From assembly GCA_013203465.1 (NCBI GenBank), contig JABMNR010000017.1:1-64000 (forward strand): DNA of 64,000 nt, read 5' to 3'. This DNA is from Alphaproteobacteria bacterium. Its GTDB lineage: Bacteria > Pseudomonadota > Alphaproteobacteria > Thalassobaculales > Thalassobaculaceae. Both the position numbers and the translations under genes were made by a program. Positions 15,637 through 23,710 of this stretch are shown here, one piece after another. The notes beneath the pieces are model-generated. The model had not been told where the DNA came from, ran no database searches, and saw only the letters and a list, made by a program, of their open reading frames with translations. How positions within the stretch are numbered: position 1 is the stretch's first letter; every line of letters begins with the position of its first letter.

Positions 15637-16602
15637 TCAAGAGGCCGCGAGATCCTCGGCGAAATGACAGGCGACGAGGTGATCCGGGGCCAATGCGCGC
15701 CACGTAGGCGCCTCGGCACGGCAGCGTTCCCGAGCAAATGGACAGCGGGTGTGGAAGCTGCAGCCCGATGGCGGGTTGACCGGGCTCGGGATGTCGCCGA
15801 CGAGCGGCGCGTGTCCCTTCGGCTGGGTTGCTTCCGGCCACGGCACGGCACTCAGCAGGGCTTGGGTATAAGGGTGCTTGGGGGTAGTGAAGACCGTCTC
15901 GGTCGCACCTTCCTCGACGATACGCCCGAGATACATCACCGCGACACGCGAGCACAGATACCGGACCACCGCCAAATTGTGCGAGATGAACAGGAAGGTC
16001 AGGCCCAGGTCGCTCTGCAACGTCTTCAGGAACTCCAGAATCTGAGCTTGTACGGAGACATCGAGCGCCGAGGTTGGCTCGTCCAGGACCAGCAGATCGG
16101 GGTTCAGCGCGATCGCCCGGGCGATGCAGACGCGCTGTTTCTGACCGCCGGACAGCTCGTGCTGGTACCGGTAGAGGAACTGAGCTTGCAAGCCGACGAT
16201 CTCCAGCAGCTCGATCACCCGCCGCGTTAGCGCCTGGCCCCGCAATGCGGTGTGCAGAATCAGGGGTTCGGCAACGCTGCGCAGAATGTTCATCCGTGGA
16301 TTGAGCGCCGAATGGGGGTCCTGGAACACCATCTGCGCCTTGCGCCGCAGCGGCATTTGGCGGCCACGTTCGAGATGGGTGATGTCCACGCCGTCCAACA
16401 GGATGTGGCCGTCCGTCGTGTCGACCAGACGCAGCGCGGCCTTGCCGACGGTCGATTTACCGGATCCGGACTCGCCAACCAAGGCAACGGCCTCACCCCT
16501 GCCGATGTTCAGGTTAATGCCGTTCACCGCCCGGACGATGGTCTTGCCCTTGCCGCGTTTGGAGACGTCGAAATGAACGCTGAGATTACGCAACTCCAGC
16601 AC
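15637..16602 (-). CDS. Oligopeptide/dipeptide ABC transporter ATPase, OppF/DppF-like
   Basis: The 321-residue ABC ATPase has Walker A Gly-Glu-Ser-Gly-Ser-Gly-Lys-Ser-Thr (about residues 43-51), signature Leu-Ser-Gly-Gly-Gln-Lys-Gln-Arg and Walker B Leu-Leu-Val-Leu-Asp-Glu-Pro. The C-terminal oligopeptide-transporter domain has the conserved Cys-Ser-Phe-His-Thr-Arg-Cys-Pro. It starts with GTG inside the end of the OppD-like gene (17-base overlap) and is last in the complete minus-strand transporter operon. It probably pairs with the OppD-like ATPase and may also serve the ATPase-less set that converges on it. Confidence 0.92.
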   Translation of the reverse strand: MLELRNLSVHFDVSKRGKGKTIVRAVNGINLNIGRGEAVALVGESGSGKSTVGKAALRLVDTTDGHILLDGVDITHLERGRQMPLRRKAQMVFQDPHSALNPRMNILRSVAEPLILHTALRGQALTRRVIELLEIVGLQAQFLYRYQHELSGGQKQRVCIARAIALNPDLLVLDEPTSALDVSVQAQILEFLKTLQSDLGLTFLFISHNLAVVRYLCSRVAVMYLGRIVEEGATETVFTTPKHPYTQALLSAVPWPEATQPKGHAPLVGDIPSPVNPPSGCSFHTRCPFARERCRAEAPTWRALAPDHLVACHFAEDLAAS

Positions 16603-17602
16603 GGCTCGCCTCCGGTGCGTGGAGGTGGCAGGCTACCCGCTGGCCGTCGGCGACAGCGTACAATGGCGGCACGGTGGTGCACATCGGCATGGCATGCGCG
16701 CACCGGCTCTGGAACCGGCAACCGGCAGGCGGGTCGTATAGGTTCGGCAGTGTACCGGGAATGCCCGACAGCGTGGAAGCCGCTCGCCCGGGATGTGGCA
16801 CCGCTTTGAGCAGGCCCTGCGTGTATGGATGGCCTGGCTCCGAGAACAGCCGTGTTACCGATGCGTCCTCGACCACTTGGCCGGCGTACATGACGACCAC
16901 TCTTTGGCACAGGCTCGCGACCACTCCGAGGTCGTGCGAGATCAAGATCACCGACAGGTCGAACTCTCCCATCAACTCGGCGATCAGGTCGAGAATCTGT
17001 GCCTGAATCGTGACATCGAGCGCGGTGGTCGGCTCGTCGGCGATCAGCAGACGGGGGTTTCCGGAGAGTGCTTGGGCGATCAACACACGCTGGCGCATTC
17101 CACCGGACAGCTGGTGCGGATAGGCGTCCAGCTGACGCTCCGGGTTCGGCAAGTGCACCCGACTGAGCATGTCGATCGCATGGTCGCGCGCCTGCGCGCG
17201 GTTCAGGCGCTGCTCGGACGGCCGCCAGCGTTGATGCGCCAGGATAACGTCGACCAGTTGTTGGCCGATCGTGAACACCGGATTCAAGTAGGTCATCGGG
17301 TCCTGGAAGATCATGGCGATCTCCACCCCGCGGAGCGCCCGCAGCCGCTCCTCGCCGACGGTGAGCAAATCCTCGCCGTTATACAAGATCTGGCCGGAGA
17401 CAACGCGGGCCGGCGGCGTCGGCACCAAGCCGAGAATGCTCTTGGCGGTCACCGATTTACCGCATCCGGTCTCGCCAACGATGCCAAGTGACTCGCCCGG
17501 AATGAGATCGAAATTGACCCCGTCAATCGCCCGGTAAACACCGTCAAAAGTGTCGAATTCGAGCCGGAAATCACGGACCGAAAGCAGGGGCTGGTCGGTC
17601 AT
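16586..17602 (-). CDS. Oligopeptide/dipeptide ABC transporter ATPase, OppD/DppD-like
   Basis: The 338-residue ABC ATPase shows Walker A Gly-Glu-Thr-Gly-Cys-Gly-Lys-Ser, signature Leu-Ser-Gly-Gly-Met-Arg-Gln-Arg, Walker B Leu-Leu-Ile-Ala-Asp-Glu-Pro, and the oligopeptide C-terminal domain with Cys-Arg-Phe-Gln-Ser-Arg-Cys. The ATG at 17602 overlaps the stop of the upstream permease by 4 bases (ATGA), which fixes the start. An in-frame extension upstream lacks any family similarity. Confidence 0.93.
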   Translation of the reverse strand: MTDQPLLSVRDFRLEFDTFDGVYRAIDGVNFDLIPGESLGIVGETGCGKSVTAKSILGLVPTPPARVVSGQILYNGEDLLTVGEERLRALRGVEIAMIFQDPMTYLNPVFTIGQQLVDVILAHQRWRPSEQRLNRAQARDHAIDMLSRVHLPNPERQLDAYPHQLSGGMRQRVLIAQALSGNPRLLIADEPTTALDVTIQAQILDLIAELMGEFDLSVILISHDLGVVASLCQRVVVMYAGQVVEDASVTRLFSEPGHPYTQGLLKAVPHPGRAASTLSGIPGTLPNLYDPPAGCRFQSRCAHAMPMCTTVPPLYAVADGQRVACHLHAPEASRAGVA

Positions 17603-18519
17603 TCGCGATGCTTCGGATCGAGGATGTCGCGCAATCCGTCGCCCAGTAGGTTGAACCCGAGGACCGTGATGACAATCGCGGTACCGGGGAAAAACGAATA
17701 CCACCACCAGTCCGGTAGGTAGGTCCGGGCAACGCTGATCATCGCCCCCCATTCCGGGAACGGCGGCTGAGCACCCAGGCCGAGAAAGCCGAGGCTGGCG
17801 GCGCCGAGGATCGCCATGCCCATATCCATGCTCGCCTTGACGATGATCGGCGAGGTGCAGTTCGGCAGGAGGTGCACGAAGACGATGCGCAGGCTGCCCG
17901 CGCCCATCGAGCGCGCGGCATCGACGTAAATCTCGTTCTTCAGCGACAGAGTCTTGGCCTGCACCAACCGGACATAGCCCGGCCACCAGACCAGCGATAG
18001 CGCCACCATGGCGTTCACGATTCCGGGTCCCAACGCGCCGACGATGGCGATCGCGAGCATCAGGCCGGGCACCGACAGGAATACATCGGTGATCCGCATG
18101 ATCACTTCCTGCACCCAGCCGCCCATATACCCGGCGATCATGCCAAGCGGGATGCCGATCAGCATTGCCACGCCGGTGATGATGCAGGCGATCTGGAGCG
18201 TCACACGGGCGCCGACAATCACCCGGGTGAATACGTCATTGCCGACCTCGTCGGTTCCGAACCAATGGACGGCGTCAGGCGGTTGCAGCTTGCGTTCGAT
18301 ATGGACGGAACCGGTCGCGTCGTCCGGGAACGGCACGAAATACGGCCCGATCGCCGCGGTCGTCAGGAACAGCAGAACCAAACCAAGGCCGAGCATCGCG
18401 GAGCCGTTGCGGGCGAACGTCCGGGCATAGAGCCGGAGCATGCGGATCGTACTCACGTGCCGCTCGCGCCAATCAAGGCTTACCGTCAGTTCGTGCGCCT
18501 CTTTTGTCAGTTCTGCCAC
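17599..18519 (-). CDS. Dpp/Opp-type ABC transporter permease, DppC-like
   Basis: The 306-residue membrane protein has the DppC hallmark Phe-Gly-Thr-Asp-Glu-Val-Gly-Asn-Asp-Val-Phe-Thr-Arg, the coupling segment Tyr-Val-Asp-Ala-Ala-Arg-Ser-Met-Gly-Ala, and the C-terminal Asn-Leu-Leu-Gly-Asp-Gly-Leu-Arg-Asp-Ile-Leu-Asp-Pro. It starts with GTG, 10 bases after the upstream permease gene, and its stop overlaps the OppD-like start. It belongs to the second, complete transporter set. Confidence 0.92.
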   Translation of the reverse strand: MAELTKEAHELTVSLDWRERHVSTIRMLRLYARTFARNGSAMLGLGLVLLFLTTAAIGPYFVPFPDDATGSVHIERKLQPPDAVHWFGTDEVGNDVFTRVIVGARVTLQIACIITGVAMLIGIPLGMIAGYMGGWVQEVIMRITDVFLSVPGLMLAIAIVGALGPGIVNAMVALSLVWWPGYVRLVQAKTLSLKNEIYVDAARSMGAGSLRIVFVHLLPNCTSPIIVKASMDMGMAILGAASLGFLGLGAQPPFPEWGAMISVARTYLPDWWWYSFFPGTAIVITVLGFNLLGDGLRDILDPKHRE

Positions 18520-18529
18520 GGTCGGGTCC

Positions 18530-19540
18530 CTATACCTGTTCGCGCACTCTCGGATCGAGGGTGCCGTAGATCATGTCGATCAAGAGATTCGTTAACATGA
18601 AGAAGAAGCCGAGCACGATGGTCGCCCCCATGATCGGTTCGAAATCCGAGCTGATCGCCGCCTGTACCGCGTAGAGGCCAATACCTGGCCAATCGAACAC
18701 GGTTTCGATCAGCACGGTGCCGCCGAGCATCCAGCCAAACCGCAACCCGATCATCGCCATGGTCGGCAGCATGGCGTTGCGCAGCGCGTAGACCGCGACG
18801 ATCCTGAAGGTCGAGAGCCCTTGAGCGCGGGCATTGACGATGTAGTCCTGTTTCAGCGTTTCCAGCATTTCCGCCCGGTTCACGCGGATGATCGACGCGA
18901 GCGCCGGGAAGCACAGCGCGACCGCCGGCAGCACCATGTGGTGCAGAGCGTCGACGAAGGTTCCAAAGTGGCCGTTCAGCAAGGCATCGACCAGCAACAA
19001 GTGGGTGATCGCCTGCGGTGGATCGGTCATCATCTCGATGCGCCCGCCGAGCGGGAACCAGCCGAGTTTCAAGGCGAAGAACAGCTGCGCCATGAGGCCA
19101 AGCCAGAACATCGGCATGGCGACGCCAGTGACGGTCAGCACGCGAATGACATGGTCGATTGGGCGGTTCTGGTTGACTGCGGCGACGATGCCCAGCGGTA
19201 TGCCGAACAGAACCGCGATGGCGATCGAGAACACCACCAACTCAACGGTATTGGGGAAGTAGGTGACGAGGTCGTCCCACACCGGCCGAGTGGTGTGGAT
19301 CGATTTACCCCAGTCGCCAGAGAGTAATTTGCCGAGATAGACGAGGAATTGCTCCGCCAACGGTCGATCCAGGCCGTACTCTACCCGATAACGCTCGATC
19401 ATCTCGACATTGGCGTCCGGCCCAGCGGCGAGGGCCGCCGGATCGGCCGGCACGATATGCGAGATGGTGAAGGTGATCGCCAACAACCCGAGCAACATGA
19501 GCACCATCAGCATGAGGCGCTTGAAGGTGAAACGGATCAT
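18530..19540 (-). CDS. Dpp/Opp-type ABC transporter permease, DppB-like
   Basis: The 336-residue membrane protein starts with Phe-Lys-Arg-Leu-Met-Leu-Met-Val-Leu. It has Tyr-Gly-Leu-Asp-Arg-Pro in the first periplasmic loop and the coupling segment Tyr-Ile-Val-Asn-Ala-Arg-Ala-Gln-Gly-Leu. About six transmembrane segments are visible. The gap of 113 bases before it contains a 30-base perfect palindrome, which probably reduces permease expression relative to the binding protein upstream. Confidence 0.92.
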   Translation of the reverse strand: MIRFTFKRLMLMVLMLLGLLAITFTISHIVPADPAALAAGPDANVEMIERYRVEYGLDRPLAEQFLVYLGKLLSGDWGKSIHTTRPVWDDLVTYFPNTVELVVFSIAIAVLFGIPLGIVAAVNQNRPIDHVIRVLTVTGVAMPMFWLGLMAQLFFALKLGWFPLGGRIEMMTDPPQAITHLLLVDALLNGHFGTFVDALHHMVLPAVALCFPALASIIRVNRAEMLETLKQDYIVNARAQGLSTFRIVAVYALRNAMLPTMAMIGLRFGWMLGGTVLIETVFDWPGIGLYAVQAAISSDFEPIMGATIVLGFFFMLTNLLIDMIYGTLDPRVREQV

Positions 19541-19584
19541 GGCCGTATCAACTCGCGGTCGGTGGGCCCAAGGCGGTGCAGCAT

Positions 19585-19614
19585 CCCGTCGACTGGTCGC
19601 GACCAGTCGACGGG
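19585..19614 (-). repeat. 30-base perfect palindrome between binding-protein and permease genes
   Basis: CCCGTCGACTGGTC at 19585-19598, GC at the centre, and GACCAGTCGACGGG at 19601-19614 form a perfect 30-base dyad. In RNA it would be a near-maximal hairpin. No U tract follows on the minus strand. The place, directly after a binding-protein gene inside a transporter operon, matches known RNA-stabilising or attenuating hairpins that raise binding-protein output over permease output. Confidence 0.75.
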
Positions 19615-19653
19615 GATGGCGTGGAACGACCGGTCACGCTGCCGGCTCCGATG

Positions 19654-21231
19654 TCACTCGATGTACATCGGGTAGAGATCGACCTCCTCGGTCATCCGCA
19701 CTGGGCTGTATTCGAACCCCTTGACCCAGTCGCGGTAGACGATGCGGCGTTCCCGCATCATGCCGAAGATTTCCGGCTGATCGTCGGTGATCATCTGTTG
19801 GATCTTGGCATACAGCGGCGCCCGTTTCTCCCACTCGCCGGTGAAGCGGGCCTCCTCGATCAGCTTGGTGACCTCGGGATTGTCGTAGAAATGCACGCCG
19901 TAGTACGCACCGTGGCTGGATGGATGATACTGGATCGCCACGGCGTCCGGGTCGGTCGATACCGGGGTCGCGAAAATCGCGATCATGTCCGGTGACGTTT
20001 CTTTCTTCGAACCGCGCGCCACCATGTTGGCCCAGGTGAGCGGGACCATTTTCACGGTGATGTTCAGATCCTTGAGGTTGTCGATCAGCACCAGACCCAT
20101 CAGGCGCTCTTCTTCAAGGCCCTGGACATACACGTATTCCAACTCGATCCCACCGGTTGGCCATTGCGACTTGGCGAGATATTCCTTGGCCTTTGCTAAG
20201 TCCTGGCGCGGCATGTTCGGAACATTGACCTTGCCCTTGATGGAATCGGTGAACGGGCTGGTCTGCAGCACGGCCCGGCCGTTGTAGATCTTGACCAGGG
20301 CATCGTAGTCGAAGGCATAGGCGACCGCCTTGCGGAGGTTCTTGTCGGAAGTGTACTTGCCTTGGGTGTTGAACTTGATGCCGAAGGCGGTGAGGGCCGG
20401 CTCGGTCGAGGTCACCATGCCCTTGATTTTGGCCAGCTGATCGAACTCGTCCGGACTCAGACCAGTGGAGATGTCGGCCTCGCCCTTCATCAGCGCGGCG
20501 CGCTGGGCCGAGGATTCGCGGATCAGCTTGTAGATGATGCCGCCGAGCGGACCCTTGTGGCCCTTCCAATAGTCCTGTACCCGCTCAAGCTCGTACAGCG
20601 TGCCCTGCTCGACCCGCCTCAGCTTATAGGGGCCGGAGCCGGCTTCATGGTCGATCAGCCATTTCTGGCCCATGTCGCCGTCGACCTCGTTTGCCATCAC
20701 CTGCGCAGGATTCATGATGTACCACCACGGCAGAAAGCTGGTGAACGGCGCGAACGACCGGTCCAGCGTGAAGCTGACGGTATGATCGTCGACCGCCTTG
20801 ATGTTCTCCGCCTTGAGGAAGGCGTTCAGCATCCAGGCCGGGCCCTTGCCGAGCTTCAGGGTGCGCGCGAACGACCAGCGTACCGCCTCGGCCGTAACTG
20901 GATCGCCGTTGTGGAACTTGGCGTTCTTGACCAGATAGAAGGTGTAGGTCAGCCCATCATCACTCGCCTCGAAACGTTCCGCCAACCAAGGCGTTACCGT
21001 GGGCGGTGTGCCGGTATATTTCATGAGGCCGTCGTACATCGCCTGCTGCATCGTTCGGATCGAGGCGTCGTATTTGATGCTTGGATCCATGATCGGCACC
21101 GCTTGGCGCTGGGCCATGACCATGATCTTCTGACCATTACGCCGTTCGAATGCGTCCACCGCAGGTGACACCGTGGCGAGCACCGCAGCCGCCACTCCAG
21201 CGACCAAAGTTAATTTGAACAGTTTTCTCAT
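19654..21231 (-). CDS. Extracellular solute-binding protein family 5
   Basis: The 525-residue periplasmic binding protein has an N-terminal Sec signal (Met-Arg-Lys-Leu-Phe-Lys then a hydrophobic Val-Ala-Gly-Val-Ala-Ala-Ala-Val-Leu stretch). The family-5 lobe pattern Lys-Phe-His-Asn-Gly-Asp-Pro-Val-Thr-Ala-Glu-Ala-Val-Arg-Trp-Ser is present. The ATG at 21231 follows an AGGGGG site; upstream in-frame sequence is not signal-like. It is first in the complete minus-strand transporter operon. The ligand is unknown; the presence of AroM/DUF917 genes next door allows a hydantoin, peptide or opine-like compound. Confidence 0.9.
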   Translation of the reverse strand: MRKLFKLTLVAGVAAAVLATVSPAVDAFERRNGQKIMVMAQRQAVPIMDPSIKYDASIRTMQQAMYDGLMKYTGTPPTVTPWLAERFEASDDGLTYTFYLVKNAKFHNGDPVTAEAVRWSFARTLKLGKGPAWMLNAFLKAENIKAVDDHTVSFTLDRSFAPFTSFLPWWYIMNPAQVMANEVDGDMGQKWLIDHEAGSGPYKLRRVEQGTLYELERVQDYWKGHKGPLGGIIYKLIRESSAQRAALMKGEADISTGLSPDEFDQLAKIKGMVTSTEPALTAFGIKFNTQGKYTSDKNLRKAVAYAFDYDALVKIYNGRAVLQTSPFTDSIKGKVNVPNMPRQDLAKAKEYLAKSQWPTGGIELEYVYVQGLEEERLMGLVLIDNLKDLNITVKMVPLTWANMVARGSKKETSPDMIAIFATPVSTDPDAVAIQYHPSSHGAYYGVHFYDNPEVTKLIEEARFTGEWEKRAPLYAKIQQMITDDQPEIFGMMRERRIVYRDWVKGFEYSPVRMTEEVDLYPMYIE

Positions 21232-21257
21232 GAGAACCCCCTGTTTGCCGTCGTATT

Positions 21258-21271
21258 CCGTACGCATACGG
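21258..21271. promoter_or_regulatory. Dyad operator candidate upstream of the binding-protein gene
   Basis: CCGTA-CGCA-TACGG is a perfect 5-bp-arm dyad lying 27 bases upstream of the binding-protein start, a location typical for a repressor site or 5-prime leader element. No regulator can be assigned; the AroM-LuxR protein encoded just beyond is the nearest. Confidence 0.3.
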
Positions 21272-21393
21272 TTATCCACTGCTGGCAGCCCGCTTGGTGG
21301 CAATTCTCCAAGCAATTAATCCCTTCCGGTGCGCTCTCTGTCGCATTACGGCGGGGAAGTTTACGCTACATTTCGGATCGCGCCATATACGCG

Positions 21394-21409
21394 CCGCCAC
21401 GTAGGGCGG
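21394..21409. other. Short hairpin after the AroM-LuxR gene
   Basis: CCGCC at 21394-21398 and GGCGG at 21405-21409 pair over a 6-base loop, 11 bases downstream of the regulator stop. A TTTCTT run follows only on the plus strand, where no gene ends, so terminator function for the regulator is uncertain. Confidence 0.25.
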
Positions 21410-21419
21410 TTTCTTGTGG

Positions 21420-22382
21420 TTAGAACTCTGACAGACTATCCACGGTTCGCACCAGATCAGTCATCGTCCGGAAGTCCATCTTGCTCATCATGCGGGCACG
21501 ATGGATTTCGACGGTGCGGAAGCTGATGCCGAGCCGGAACGCAATTTCCTTATTGGACAAACCTCCTGCTACCAGGAACATGATCTCCCGTTCACGCACG
21601 CTGAGCAAGCGAAGTCGGTTGGACAGTGGTTCGCACCGCGGGTTCGCATCCCTAGGCGCGGCCAGACGGTCGAGCGCATCCCGGATGGCGCTGGCCACCA
21701 TGCGTCGGGCGAGCACCACGGGCCGGCCGGACCGCGCAGCGGCGAATTTACGCTCCGGCTCGGAATAGGTCACCGAATGCAGCACCACGACGTCACAGCC
21801 TTCCAGCTCGTCGATGGCTGTTTCGAGGGCCACTCGATCGCCAGGGCGAGCGATCGCCACGCGAAGCATCTTTGACCATGGACAGCCGGAGACGATGTGC
21901 TCGCTCTGGTTTTCCAGCGACAGCACGAGGCCCACGATCAACCCGGCGTGGGCGAACGTCTCGATGGCGCGCGCCGCGACGCGATCACAGAAGATCGTGG
22001 CGCGGGCCGGGGCCGGGGCCACTCCCAGCATGGTTGACATCAGCACCACCAGATCGATGTCTTGGCTGGCGATCTGGTGGTGAATCTCCCCCATACGGTC
22101 GCTGGTCCAGTCGAGCGACAAGACCACGTCGCTGCCGTCGCGCAGCCGGGTCAGCAAGGCGGGGTCGCCCGGATCGGGTCCGGCGAGTGCCATGACGTCT
22201 CGCGACACGTTATCCAAGACCCCGAACTCAAGAATCTCCATCGGGCTGCCCACCAGACGGCACAGCTCGGGTACGACATCGTTTCTAGGCGTTTGGCCGA
22301 GCGTGACAAACGCCACGCGCTGCGCGGACGACGGGGAACGAATGTCCGATCCTTTCGACGGGCTTGCCGTATCCCGCGCCAA
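21420..22382 (-). CDS. AroM-family domain fused to LuxR-type DNA-binding domain (regulator)
   Basis: The 320-residue protein joins two domains. Residues about 22-240 match the AroM family: Val-Thr-Leu-Gly-Gln-Thr-Pro-Arg-Asn-Asp-Val near 26-36, as in Val-Val-Gly-Gln-Ser-Pro-Arg of the AroM gene at 25.3 kb. Residues about 255-315 are a LuxR/GerE helix-turn-helix (Leu-Ser-Val-Arg-Glu-Arg-Glu-Ile, then Gly-Leu-Ser-Asn-Lys-Glu-Ile-Ala, then Arg-Thr-Val-Glu-Ile-His). Both cysteines of the enzymatic paralogue align with serines here (Ser116, Ser203), so the domain may sense a ligand rather than catalyse. The start is TTG at 22382, supported by GGAGG seven bases upstream. It is divergent from the DUF917 operon, its likely target. 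Confidence 0.85.
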   Translation of the reverse strand: MARDTASPSKGSDIRSPSSAQRVAFVTLGQTPRNDVVPELCRLVGSPMEILEFGVLDNVSRDVMALAGPDPGDPALLTRLRDGSDVVLSLDWTSDRMGEIHHQIASQDIDLVVLMSTMLGVAPAPARATIFCDRVAARAIETFAHAGLIVGLVLSLENQSEHIVSGCPWSKMLRVAIARPGDRVALETAIDELEGCDVVVLHSVTYSEPERKFAAARSGRPVVLARRMVASAIRDALDRLAAPRDANPRCEPLSNRLRLLSVREREIMFLVAGGLSNKEIAFRLGISFRTVEIHRARMMSKMDFRTMTDLVRTVDSLSEF

Positions 22383-22409
22383 TGCCGTGCCTCCGTCCGA
22401 TCAGGAGCG

Positions 22410-22425
22410 ATCCAGCCAACTGGAT
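22410..22425. promoter_or_regulatory. Dyad in the divergent AroM-LuxR/DUF917 promoter region
   Basis: ATCCAG-CCAA-CTGGAT is a perfect 6-bp-arm dyad, 28-43 bases upstream of the TTG start of the regulator and about 120 bases before DUF917. It is the clearest dyad in the intergenic region and a candidate site for autoregulation by the LuxR-type domain. Confidence 0.35.
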
Positions 22426-22546
22426 TGATGCTACAGCACGCGGAAAGGTCTGATCAAGGCGGGGTGCGTCGCCGGTACGGGCTGGCTCGTATTGGGGCGT
22501 GTCCAACCCTCCCTTTATCATGGCGTACTGGACTGTCGTTCGGACC

Positions 22547-23710
22547 ATGACAACGGAGATGCATTTGCCCGGCCCCCTCGATACCGAGATCGCGTCACGA
22601 CGGCCCGCCGTGGAGCCGCGACCGCCTAGGGAGTTGACCCTTGACGACATCGAGGCCCTGGCGCTCGGCGCCTGGATTCTGGGTACCGGTGGTGGCGGTG
22701 ACCCGTACAACAAACTGCTGAACATGCGCGAGCTGTACCGTCAGGGCCGCTCGGTCACGCTGATCGACCCGCTGAGCTTGTCTGATGACGCGCTGGTTGC
22801 CGTGTTGTCGAACATGGGAGCGCCCTTGGTCGGACAGGAGCGGCTGGCCGACGCCGCCTTCGCGGTCAAGCCGGTGCGCACCATGGAACGCTATCTGGGG
22901 CGCGCTTTCGACGCCGTGATGTCATTGGAGATCGGTGGCGGCAACGGCGTCCACCCGCTGATGGTGGCCGCGTTGACCGGCTATCCGGTGGTCGATGCCG
23001 ACACCATGGGCCGGGCTTACCCCGAGGCGCAGATGACCAGCGTCGCGGTCGCCAACCTGCGTTGCTACCCATTGACGCTCGCCGATATCCGCGACAACGA
23101 GGTGATCATCCCACGGGCCGAGAGTTGGCGTTGGATGGAGCGGATCAGCCGCAAGGTCTGCACCGAGGTCGGTTCGATCGCCGCCACCTGCAAGGCGCCG
23201 AGGACCGGGCGCGAGGTGAAGGATCACGCCATCCTGCATACCACCACCAAGGCGATCGATCTCGGCCGAGCCGTCATGGAGGCGCGAGTACGGCACCGCG
23301 ATCCGGTTCAGGCGATCCTGGGCGCTTGCGACGGCTTAACGCTGTTCACCGGCAAGGTGATCGATGTCGACCGGCGCGCGACCGAGGGATTCCTGCGTGG
23401 TCAGGCGCGGATCGAGGGCCTTGATCGGGATGCCGGGAGCCTGTTCACCGTGCATTTTCAGAACGAGTTTTCGGTCGGTTACCGGGATGGCGAGCCGGTC
23501 GTGATGACCCCGGACCTGATCTGCGTGGTCGACAGCGTGAGCGGCGATGGGATTGGCACCGACGTGATCCGCTACGGCCAGCGGGTCACCGTGTTGGCGC
23601 TTCCCGGTCCCGAGGTGTTCATGAGCGAACGCGGCCTGGAGGCGGTCGGTCCAAGGGCTTTCGGCTTCGATCTCGACTTCCGATCGGTGTTCGAGGGAGG
23701 TCGGTCATGA
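22547..23710 (+). CDS. DUF917 family protein, S-methyl-thiohydantoin desulfurase-like
   Basis: The roughly 387-residue protein is of the DUF917 family, whose domains have been renamed S-Me-THD (S-methyl thiohydantoin desulfurase) in Pfam as I recall it. The glycine-rich Ile-Leu-Gly-Thr-Gly-Gly-Gly-Gly-Asp-Pro near residue 43, the Glu-Ile-Gly-Gly-Gly-Asn-Gly block near 127, and Asp-Ala-Asp-Thr-Met-Gly-Arg-Ala-Tyr-Pro-Glu near 150 are family marks. The start is uncertain: GTG at 22499 and ATGs at 22520, 22547 and 22559 are all in frame and none has a good ribosome site. It overlaps the HyuA-like gene by 4 bases, so the products probably act together on a hydantoin-like ring. Confidence 0.8.
   Translation: MTTEMHLPGPLDTEIASRRPAVEPRPPRELTLDDIEALALGAWILGTGGGGDPYNKLLNMRELYRQGRSVTLIDPLSLSDDALVAVLSNMGAPLVGQERLADAAFAVKPVRTMERYLGRAFDAVMSLEIGGGNGVHPLMVAALTGYPVVDADTMGRAYPEAQMTSVAVANLRCYPLTLADIRDNEVIIPRAESWRWMERISRKVCTEVGSIAATCKAPRTGREVKDHAILHTTTKAIDLGRAVMEARVRHRDPVQAILGACDGLTLFTGKVIDVDRRATEGFLRGQARIEGLDRDAGSLFTVHFQNEFSVGYRDGEPVVMTPDLICVVDSVSGDGIGTDVIRYGQRVTVLALPGPEVFMSERGLEAVGPRAFGFDLDFRSVFEGGRS

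Noticed and set aside
14366-15955. 529-codon minus-strand open frame opposite the Tat-exported binding protein
   Set aside because: Antisense shadow; the plus strand encodes a complete family-5 binding protein with signal peptide, and the minus translation shows no domain.
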